From: Spirogloea muscicola
Taxonomy: Eukaryota; Streptophyta; Zygnematophyceae; Spirogloeales; Spirogloeaceae
DNA length: 64,000 bases
Assembly: GCA_009602725.1 (NCBI GenBank)
Contig: WELB01000273.1
Coordinates: forward strand, 23,503 to 87,502
Direction: 5' to 3'
Shown: one piece after another, positions 55,183 to 64,000 of the stretch
How positions within the stretch are numbered: the stretch's first letter is position 1
Layout of the letters: the number at the start of each line of letters is the position of its first letter
Notes under the pieces: model-generated
Databases searched by the model: none
What the model was told of the DNA's origin: nothing
The model's input: the letters and a program-made list of their open reading frames with translations, nothing else
Program-made: the position numbers and the translations under genes

Positions 55183-58100
55183 ATGGGGAAGAAGAGCAAG
55201 GCGACGGGCAAGGGGCGGCTGGACAAGTTCTACCATCTGGCCAAGGAGCAGGGGTACCGGTCGCGTGCCGCCTTCAAGCTCGTGCAGCTCAACCGCAAGT
55301 ACGGCTTCCTGGACCGCGCCCGCGCCCTGCTCGACCTCTGCGCCGCGCCCGGGGGCTGGCTGCAGGTACGCCCCGCCGCCACAGCTGCGAGGCCGCCCTT
55401 AACGCCTGCAGACCGCTCAATACAGGACTTCTCTGCCTCTTTCATCATGCGATCTGGGTCTCTTCTACCAGCACTCGGCCGTCTGCGCCGTCAGCTCAGC
55501 TTCCTGGTCATCAGAGCTGTTCCCAATGCTGCTGGCGGGCGCAGGTGGCGGTGAAGCACATGCCCATGTCGAGCCTGGTGGTGGGCGTCGACCTGGTGCC
55601 CATCCGGCCCGTGCGCGGCGCAACGACGCTGGTGGAGGACATCACCACGCCGCGGTGCCGCGCCGCGCTGCGCAAGCTGCTCAAGGTGCGCGCGGGAGCC
55701 AGTGGCCCCTCTCATCTTCCTCTTCGCACTCAAGTCGCAGCTCGCCTTTGGTGTCCCCGTTGTGTTAGTTGCACTGACATTGCCCAGACGTCCAGCCAGT
55801 GAGCCGTGCTCCGGATTCTCTTGCTTCTGCTGTCACCAGCACGCTGATTGCCGACGGGCGTCGGGCTGCTCCCTCCTCAGAGCGCCCTGCTGGACGTGGT
55901 GCTCCATGACGGTTCGCCCAACGTCGGCGGCGCCTGGGCCAAGGAGTCGTACGGCCAGGCCGCGCTTTCGCTGGACGCGCTCCGGCTCGCCACCGAGTTT
56001 CTCAAGCCAGGGGGCACCTTTGTGTCCAAGGTGGGCACCATGCTCTGCACGCACTGATCAAGGATGGGCAGGCAACGCTGGACGCTGTGCCAGGTCCATC
56101 CCATGTACTTGCAAGTGAAGGACTTGAAGAAGCACGGAATGGCTAAAAGGGCCTGTCCGTGCTTCTGCACTGACTGTGACCTTGTCTGCAATCCTTTAGA
56201 GTCAGAGGGTCCGGTAAGGTGCTCATGGGCACTCAGCCATTCTCTGCTGGCTTCCCTGGCGGCAGGTCTTCCGCTCTTCTGACTACAACTCTCTCCTTTA
56301 CGTCTTCAACCAGGTCAGCACTTGCACCCAGGCACTCAGTGAAAGATGTGGTACCTCCCTCATACATTCGTTTTGTGACTTTGGACGCTCATTGCAATAC
56401 CTGCAAACGGGCTGCACTTGGTGTGCTTATCAGCAGGCCCACCATTGTGTATGCAGCTTTTCAAGAAGGTGGAGTCTACCAAGCCCATCGCATCACGATC
56501 AACCTCGGCGGAGATCTACGTCGTGGGGCTCGGGTACAAGGCCCCCGCCAAAATCGACCCCCGCCTGCTCGACCACCGGCACGTCTTCCAATACGTTGAC
56601 GAGCCTGCCAAGCCGACGGACGTCCTCGCGAAGACTAAGCAGAAGCGGCACCGTGACGGGTAGGCCTCTGTCCCCGGCACGCGAGTGCTTCTTATAGTGG
56701 ACACCGATTTGATCCTGCCTGCTGAGGACGACATTGCAGTCATATTGCCTGCTTCGACCAAAGTGGTTCTCACAAACGTCCTCGTAATCGCTCATCGCTG
56801 GATGCATTGAATGCTCAGGTACGAGGAGGGCGTCAGCCTGGTGCATACGACCGCCACTGTGACAGAGTTTGTGGCGAGTGACAAGCCTGTGGAGCTGCTG
56901 GGCACGCTCAGCTCCCTCACATTCAATGGCTCACACTGCAAAGACATCAGGGAGCTGGCTGCTACGGACAAGGAGGTAATGCTGCTGCTTAATTATAGCT
57001 TGTTTTTCTCATCATCTAATCGATGGAGCAAAACATTGAAGTGGGTTGAGAGACAATCTATTAGCTGGCTTTGCATTTGCCATGGCAACTCCAACGTGCG
57101 CATCAGTTGTCTCAAGACTGCCTCTCTCATCTTGGTGCAAGTGCAGATCGTGGCATTGTGCGATGACCTTCGCGTGCTTGCAAAGCAGGAGTTCAAGCAG
57201 CTTCTCAAGTAAGGCCACGCACCCTTGTGCAATTCTAGTCGTAATACCACATTGTCCCGCTTGTAGCTGGGGTCGCCTATCTCCGAGCACATTTTAGCAA
57301 GTCCCCAATCATTGGTTGGATGCAGCATAAACCTGGTACTGTCTCCTACTTCTTGAGCACATATCACTGGACTTGATGGGCCGTGGCTGTCTCTAGGGTT
57401 AGCCGAAGAGCTCTCACTTTGAAATGTTTCTTGTTGCTGTCGTAATAGATGGCGGATCCAGGTGAGAAAGCTTCTCCCGCAGGTTTGCACAACTGCAGCT
57501 GACGGCGAGGTGCAACCTGCCGAGGAGACGGAAGGTAAAGAAGGGACAGCTGAGGAAGCTGAAGAGGCTCAGGAGAATGAGCTGCTTGCGACAATGGAGG
57601 AGATGCGCGACATCCTGGATGCGAAGAAGCGCCGCACACGGAAGATGCTGGCCAAACGCAAGGAGAAGGTGATTGTGCTGCTAGCAGAGAAGGCCGGACA
57701 AGCATGAAGGCGTCTCTATATCTACTTGACACTGTGATGTTTTCAAGGAGGTGACTAGTACAAGGAGGCCTAGATAGTGATGTGGAGCGTCCATTGGGTG
57801 TATGAAGCAGACTCCGTGACTTCCAGGCCAAAAGTATTAGCTGTTAAATTTCTCATGTGTGGCAATGGTGCAGGCACGGTCGCGTACATCTACAGGCATG
57901 CAGATGGATGCTGTCATTGATCAGGGCTTTGCAGACGAGGACCTGTTCTCCCTGCAAGCAATCAAAGTATGTGCTTAATGCCATTTGCTGACTTCTGTTG
58001 ACGAGCCTTCCTGATCTGCTCAGTGCTCAACTTTGACAGTGAACTTTATGTTTCTTGTCTTACAGAGCAACAAGGCTCTTGAGAAGGTGGAGGATGATGT

Positions 58101-59944
58101 TGTTCCAGAAGAAGATGATGGGGAGAACAGCGACAGTGAGATGCACGAGGGAGTGCAAGTTGAGGCTGAGGAAAGTGGGAGCGACTACGACAGTGACATG
58201 GAGAAGAAGAGGTACACTCACACTCCTTGTGAATAGCTGCTGAAGCTCAGTATATGTGTATCTATGAAAGCACTTTGCAGCTGCAAGTGGGTATGTTTGT
58301 GCAAGACCCTGAGTTGTTGCTTATGTCGATATTGCATAACTTAGATATACGGAGGATATGGAGGAGTACTTTGAAGAAGCATACGAGCGGTACCGCAAGG
58401 CAACAGATGGAAGCACAAAGCGGCGAGCTCGTGCTAGGCTCTCACACGAGGCCAATGCAAGCAAAGATTTGCAGGTACGCTTGCACTTGGCAAGCCTTGA
58501 GTCAGACCACATGATACAAGCACCCTTCCTCATGCACTTTCTAGTCAAGGTTAGTGGCTGCAAATAGCTCATAGCTGCTTACTGCTTCTGCGCTCACAGG
58601 AGGACATGGAAGGAGAGCAAGCTGAGGCACAGGCAGCTGTTGCTGAGGAGGGCGAGGAAGGTGGCGCCAATCCTCTCATTGTCTCATTCGAGAAGAAGCT
58701 AAGCCCGGCTGTGGCGGCAAAGCAGCTGGCAGCCAAGTGGTTCAGTCAGGACCTGTTTGTCGAACATGGGGAAGGGGTCCTTGATGACGAGCCAAGGACG
58801 TCTGGTCGGGAGCAGAATGGCTCTGGGAACGGCGCGCACCTGCCAGAAGGGGCGCTGACAGACTCGGACTCGGAGTGGGAGTCAGAGCATGCCGATGACA
58901 ACGAAAGACAGGAAGCGCAGTCGAGGACAAGCAGTGCTGGGAAAGTTGGAAGAGGTGCAACAAACGGCTCGGCAGTCACCGCTCGCGTGCAGCCAGACCC
59001 TCTTAGCTGGCCGTCAGGTGACCAGCAAAGGCACAGCAGCAGAGATGGTGAAGAGGGGGCCGGATTTGAGGAGGTGGCGGCGGATGCAGCCTCCAGCTCC
59101 GACTCTGAATCAGCTGGAAGCATGGACAGCACTGAGAAGGCTGAGACTCTGGCATACGCTCGCCGCATGCTCAGGAAGAAACAGGTGAGCTGGCATACTT
59201 TCTTAATCAATTCACTGATTCCTGCTTCTCACTGAGGTCGTTGACAAATTTGTTTATTTGTCTTCTATGCTTATGCGTCTCCACTCGAAGTTTCTGGTAA
59301 AGAAGCGCATGTGACTCTCGGTGACATTACGCATTTCGAGCAGCTTCCATCGGCCTGATGCCTCTGATCGAGTGACGGGCTTGCTTGCACAGAAAGAAGA
59401 GATACTGGACGCTGCATACAACCGGTACATGTTCGACGATGTGGACCTCCCCAGCTGGTTTGCAGATGACCAGCGCAAGTACATGCGCGCAGAGAAGCCC
59501 ATCACAAAGGAGGAGGTGGAGGTGATGAAGGCTGCGACGAGGGCGATCAACGCGCGCCCTGTCAAGAAGGTGGCGGAGGCCAAGGCCAGGAAGCGCAGGG
59601 TGGCGCAGAAGAAGGCGGCTCAGGTCACGCAGAAGGCGAGCGCCATCGCTGACCAAGATGACCTGGGGATGCGCGCCAAAGGCCGTCAGATGGAGCGGCT
59701 GTACAAGAACGCGTCGGCGGCGAAGCGGCCGCCGAAGAAGGAGCTCGTGGTCGCGAAGAAGGGCGGCAAGGGCAATCGCGGGAAGGGCGCCAAGGGCAAG
59801 CTCATGGTGGACCGGCGCATGAAAGCCGACTCCGGCGGGACCCGGCGCGGTAGCAAGCGTGACCGCGGCGCCAAGGGCAAGAAGAAACCCAAGACGGCCG
59901 CAGGGCGACCCAAGTCGGCGGGCAGACCGCGCGGCAAGCGCTGA
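55183..59944 (+). CDS. SPB1: SPB1 / FTSJ3 rRNA 2'-O-methyltransferase
   Basis: SPB1 is a nucleolar methyltransferase that modifies large-subunit rRNA during 60S assembly. The ATG at 55183 starts [20 protein letters not shown], then [18 protein letters not shown] and the SAM-binding [11 protein letters not shown]. FtsJ motifs continue [11 protein letters not shown] (near 55580), [16 protein letters not shown] (near 55903) and [10 protein letters not shown] (near 56001; catalytic Lys), then [20 protein letters not shown] across introns and [16 protein letters not shown] (near 56500). The middle DUF3381-like part has [10 protein letters not shown] (56895), and acidic/coiled segments with [20 protein letters not shown] follow. 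The C-terminal Spb1 domain has [40 protein letters not shown] and a Lys/Arg/Gly-rich tail, TGA at 59944. Length and order fit the eukaryotic family. Confidence 0.95.
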
Positions 59945-60630
59945 GTATCGGTGCCTGTAGCTCGACCAGCCAACATGTCGCGGACGATCTGTCGGATGGT
60001 CTTCCGAGTTTGCAGCTGGTCCTGGAGGGGCGCTGCAATCCAAGCGTCTACATTGTTGTGGTCTATTGAGAAGCATCGCTGCACTGCAAGCAGGTCCCTC
60101 ACAACTGCGTATGATAAAAACGGGCCACGACCGTCCTTGTTATTTGCACGAGGAGGATGTCACGCCTTGCTCAAGGCTTCCGTGGCTGGTGCCGCGCACT
60201 CGCGTCCAGCTGGGCCACTGAATTACCAAGCCTCTCACCTCAGCTCCCAGATGCTTAACACTGCCATTGTGGCCGCCGCCACATCGTCAGGACTGGAGAC
60301 GGAGCCGTGCAAAGCGCTTACGACCTGCCTTGTTGGAGCACGCTGCAATCCAGCCATTGGTGGGCGTTGCTGTAGGCCCTCGGCTACGTAGACATGCGCG
60401 GCCTTCCGAGCCGAAGCAGCGGTCCGGATCGCCAGGAGTCAGTGGTAAGTTGAGGCCGCATGTGGTAGTCAAGCAGCGTCTGACGGCCAGGATGCGTGGA
60501 GGGCTTCCACGGTCTCAAGCGTCTCGTATGCTCACCCGCTCCGGGTGCAGAGTGGGCCTCTGACGACTGCCAGGGTTTAAGGGCCCTCCCAGCATTAGGG
60601 GTTGCCAGGGTTTAAGGAGCCGCCTTGGCC
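59945..60630. other. Intergenic spacer
   Basis: No supportable gene or repeat. The last 60 bases have two CCAGGGTTTAAG boxes (near 60571 and 60605) in front of the next gene, of unknown meaning. Confidence 0.5.
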
Positions 60631-62613
60631 ATGCCCGCCACGCCCTTGACCGCCCTCGCCCGCCCCGCCGCCGCCGCCGCCAGGCTCAGGCCGCCAAGCC
60701 GCCGTGTCATGGCCGCCGCCGTCGGCGGCGGCGGCGGCGGCGGGGGCGGCGCTGGCGGCAGGACCTTCTTCCTGGACGGCTTTGCAGCGCGGCAGTGGGA
60801 CGACCCCGCCTACGACGGCACCGTCCTCCGGTGCGCCTCGCCGCCGCTGCCGCGGTCCTGGCCCCAGCTTCAGTAGCTCTGGCCATGACACCCACTGGAA
60901 ATCGAGGCCGCCGCGGATGACGCCGCAGCCGCCGCCGGCGAAGCGCAGGTTCGACCGGGGGCGCTTCGTGGAGCGCGTGCACGAGCTGCACGCCGACGGC
61001 GGCGGCGCGCCGCTCGTCCCCGGCTACGCGGTACGCGGCCGCTGCCGCCGCAGGAGCCGCGCCGCTGCTGGTCGTCGAGCTCCGCGCAGCATTGTCGAGG
61101 CGAAATCGCTGCCATCGCCGCTCACGCTCGTCCCCTCCCTGCCGCGTGCCACCCCGGCGGGCGCCCCAAGGACTTCTGCAAGCACAGTAAGAGGACACGC
61201 TGTGGTCTGCCTCGACAATTGTTGAGCACAATGCTCCTCGTGTAGAACGCGGGCCACGCTGTGTGACTCGGCCACAGCCGTTACCGCTTGCGGGCTCGAG
61301 AATGGGGCGCACTCGACGCCCGTGACGATGAGCCTGCGATGCCGCTGACGAGACCTCGTCTCTCGTGCTCATCGTTTGTCGCAGTATTTGTACCCAACTT
61401 CGCGGGCGCCCGTGTGGATTCCCTGCCGATCACGGACTCTAATCGGCACCTGCTGCGCTCGGGCTACGTGGCCCGCCGCTCGGGGGAGCTAGCTGTGAAG
61501 TCCTGCCCCTTGCATGTCGGCCTTTGCAGCCTCCGCTCGCTAGATGCTCAAGAATCACCTCTGCTTCGGTTCTGCCCACAGCTGATGGCGAGCACTGTTG
61601 AGCGGGCAGGTCCTTGCACGGTGGTTTCCAGCGCAGGTCGTCGAGGCGCCTGAGGCCAAGGTGACCGTCCATCCCAAATACCCTCTGCTGATGGCTTGGA
61701 ACCTTTTGCCTTCCTTATGTTTGTCAAGTATCTACGGCGTCCGGTATTTATGAAAGGATAATTGGGCGGTTTCTAAGAGACTGCAAACAAATAGAGCCAC
61801 GCCCTCCATCGACTATCCATAGAATATTCACTGCATTGCGTACAGAAGGGACTATGTTTTGATGTGTCGGCAGAATCTGACATGACCAACCCTTTGCAAC
61901 CACTGTCCCTTGTGGTTGTCGAACAACATTGCTGCTTGGTGAGCTGCAGTTCTTGGACATCATCTTGTACTCCAGGGAGCAGCTCGAGATTGAGAGGGCC
62001 TCCTCACAGCCACCTGAGTCAGCCGAGACGGCGACACCCCTGCCAGCGCCATGGGGTATTATCTGCATCAAGGTGCGCTAACCTGCTTCTTGAAGTGCAG
62101 GTTCATAGCTATGGTATGGAGCACCTGAGGTGGAAAAAGGGCAAGTGCATCCAATGCAAACTGCGTTTGTTTGCATAACATTCTCATGCATGTGACCTTC
62201 ATATACCTGAAGTAAGAGCAGACCAAGTCCTGCCCATCTCCTAGTACCCCCTTTTGCCGAATTTAACGAGGTTTGACTGGATCGCAGGCCCAGGACGTCG
62301 ATCATGAGCTTCCCATGAGCCCAATCACAATGATGCGCAATGCCCTTGGCACCGTTGAAGGTGCTTGACTATGCAGGCTTGTCAGGAGCCACGTGCTCGC
62401 TTCCTCTTAGGACAAGCCACAATCTTTTTAAAGGCATTCCGGTGCTTGCCCATGCGTTGCACCACCTTGATATGCACGTGTATTTGTAGTGTCTACCTCT
62501 CAGCATCTTTAGTGGTCTGAGCAGGCGGGAGCGGTGTGGCCCTCGACCGCAAAAAGTATGAGGATTCTGTCAAGTTCTGGGACAGCCACGCCAACATCAC
62601 CGGCGGTCTGTAG
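60631..62613 (+). CDS. DUF3228-family protein
   Basis: A conserved protein of unknown function found in plants and algae. Eight exons join in phase: 60631-60832, 60949-61030, 61171-61186 (only 16 bases), 61385-61494, 61610-61660, 61950-62072, 62288-62360 and 62525-62613. After an Ala/Gly-rich leader, possibly a transit peptide, it reads FFLDGFAARQWDDPAYDGT, RFDRGRFVERVHELHADGGG, DFCKHIFVPNFAGARVDSLP, NRHLLRSGYVARRSGELAVL, ARWFPAQVV, FLDIILYSREQLEIERA, APWGIICIKAQDVDHELPMS, PITMMRNALGTVEGGSGVAL and KYEDSVKFWDSHANITGGL, TAG. These blocks match the plant family throughout. The start is the first in-frame ATG. There is an in-frame alternative Met about 27 residues in (RRVMAAAVGG). Confidence 0.93.
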
Positions 62614-63259
62614 GTGGGCAACACCCATGAAGTCATGGTCATCTACGAGGCAAGTAACGATAACCAAGTAAAGATGCTGCAACCGAAGCTTGATGCGCTG
62701 CAATCGTGCAGAGTGGGTGGGAAGGTGGTGCAGCACTGCAAGCACACCTCAGACTTGCATGCAAGGAAGAGATGAAGCTGCCTAGTAGCCTAGACTGTCA
62801 CTAGTGAACTTGGCGGCAAATGATTATGCGAAATGGGCCACAGCAGCTCTGCGGCACTACTCTCACATGCCACAAATGGATGTCTATCTGTTATGTGTCA
62901 GCTGCCTGGGGTGCTTAGAAGGGAGCTGCTGCTCGGACTCCCTGCCTTGAGCAGGGAGTCCGAGTCTTTGCCAGGAGCAGAATTGAAGAGGATGGCCTGG
63001 ACAAGGCAATGGTTATGGAGCTGCTACAAAGGGCATATTGTATATTGTACAGTTGCTGACAAGAGAAAAACATTCAGTGTTTGTATGTACTCTCAAGCCC
63101 CCTGGGAGGTCATTTGCGGCGTGGTTGTTAAATTGGGAATGGTGCTGATGGCGGCTTGTATGTTCCATGGCTGGGCAGCTTAGCTGAATGGGTGACAAAC
63201 ACGCAGATCGTGGCAATGGCTCAAGATCGAGGTGTTCATGCCGGTAAGGCTTGACGCCA
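62614..63259. other. Convergent spacer, DUF3228 / cupin
   Basis: No gene is supportable. It contains a perfect 14-base inverted repeat at 62932-62964. Confidence 0.6.
62932..62964. repeat. Perfect inverted repeat (14-bp stem, 5-nt loop)
   Basis: CTCGGACTCCCTGC, loop CTTGA, GCAGGGAGTCCGAG. It lies between the 3' ends of two convergent genes. Confidence 0.98.
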
Positions 63260-63886
63260 TCATGCCCTGGTGGCGTCGAAGAGAATCACTGGCTCGTTGC
63301 CCACTACCTCAGCATAGTGCTCCACGTCGCGTGGCACCTGCACACGCATGTCAGCAATGGGTAATGAAGTCAGCAGCCATGAGTGCCGTGCAAGATGCTA
63401 TGATAAATAAGCCCCATGCCTGCCAGCCTGGCTGGCGCAAGCCTTAAATGAGGGACGATCTCGCACTCCCGAGCTGGACTGGTCGGCTTGTGCCTCCCAC
63501 AAGAGGGGTCAAGTAAGCTGTGGCGCTCCTTCGCATGACAGGCCAGAGTTCAATCAAAAGCATGGAAGGGCGGGCAACGACAGACGCAACGGGGCGATGC
63601 TCGGATGAAAGCTAGGCTTCAGCTTGGGGAAATTATTACGGTCGGGGTGCAGGACCTCAAGCATGTCGCCGGCGCGGAGCTCCACCTCGTCGCCGGCCAT
63701 GCGGAAGAGGAAGCGGCCGGCGGCGATGGAGTCCTTCTTGTCCACGGCGTGCGAGTGGTAGTCGAACGCCGTGCCCGGCGCGAAGGCGTAGCGCGTCGCG
63801 CGGTAGCCCTCGCGGGCCAGCTTGTCCGCCATGGCGCGCTCGCTCAGCGGGCCGTCCCGCGCGGCGTCCCACCGCTCCACTCTCAT
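63260..63886 (-). CDS. Small single-domain cupin
   Basis: Two exons, 63656-63886 and 63260-63337, give 102 residues. The protein begins MRVERWDAARDGPLSERAMA, with APGTAFDYHSHAVDKKDSIA carrying the metal-binding H-x-H of cupin motif 1, GRFLFRMAGDEVELRAGDML, and after the intron VPRDVEHYAEVVGNEPVILF with the motif 2 histidine, ending DATRA and TGA. Small cupins of this kind are common in bacteria and algae; the substrate is unknown. The ATG at 63886 is the natural start. The intron lies between GDMLE and VPRDV, and both junctions have GT/AG ends. Confidence 0.9.
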
Positions 63887-64000
63887 GGCGGCTACGGCAA
63901 AGGGCCGCTGGCCCTGCGCCGGCCGCCCTGCCGGCCTCGTCCCGCCTCTGGTCCCCGCCCGCGGCGCAGCAGCGGGTCCGGCACGCGCCGCCGGCTGCGG
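63887..64000. other. GC-rich 5' flank of the cupin gene
   Basis: GC-rich sequence, probably promoter or 5' UTR of the cupin gene. Nothing else is recognised. Confidence 0.4.

Overview
This window is nuclear DNA from a green-lineage eukaryote, most likely a unicellular green alga. The genes are intron-rich, mostly GC-rich, closely packed on both strands, and nearly all have plant-type counterparts: an ERDJ2-like Sec63, a plant synaptotagmin, a PDZ-rubredoxin of the ENH1 type, a plastid-type DEAD-box helicase, a class III HD-Zip factor and a DUF3228 protein. TGTAA, the usual chlorophyte polyadenylation signal, follows at least two genes (4772-4776 for FANCD2; about 7719-7723 on the minus strand for SYT). 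The HD-Zip III gene would also fit a streptophyte alga, so I leave the exact lineage open. Splice junctions were derived by hand from reading frame, phase and protein similarity recalled from memory; no alignment was run.

Layout. 1-4551 (+): 3' half of a FANCD2 homologue. 4988-6765 (-): GNAT acetyltransferase. 7788-11782 (-): synaptotagmin-like SMP/C2 protein. 11884-12215: assembly gap in the shared 5' region. 12441-15562 (+): DEAD-box helicase. 16412-16640 (-): LINE tail. 17290-21299 (+): Sec63/ERDJ2. About 21850-23900 (-): decayed LINE with a long repetitive 3' region. 24563-30756 (+): HD-Zip III gene with C/T-rich introns and a large (CT)n tract. 31-41 kb: repeat-dominated, with a 2.5-kb tandem array, LINE 3' fragments and a local duplication. 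41514-42656 (-): PDZ-rubredoxin. 44550-46031 (-): SMN-like protein. 47080-48480 (-): RanBP2-type zinc-finger protein. 48539-49605: a 1067-base homopolymer of A. 49607-54269 (+): CNOT10. 55183-59944 (+): SPB1 rRNA methyltransferase. 60631-62613 (+): DUF3228 protein. 63260-63886 (-): small cupin.

The genes do not form one pathway. Loose functional groups are RNA biology (SMN, SPB1, CNOT10, DEAD-box helicase, RanBP2 zinc finger), the ER and plasma membrane (Sec63, SYT), the plastid (PDZ-rubredoxin, probably the GNAT and the helicase) and DNA repair (FANCD2). The most distinctive items are an SMN homologue with the Gemin2-binding segment and YG box but no visible Tudor domain, an HD-Zip III gene without the land-plant miR165/166 site, two GC-AG introns, and a LINE family whose structured 3' region appears to have seeded many short repeats across the window.
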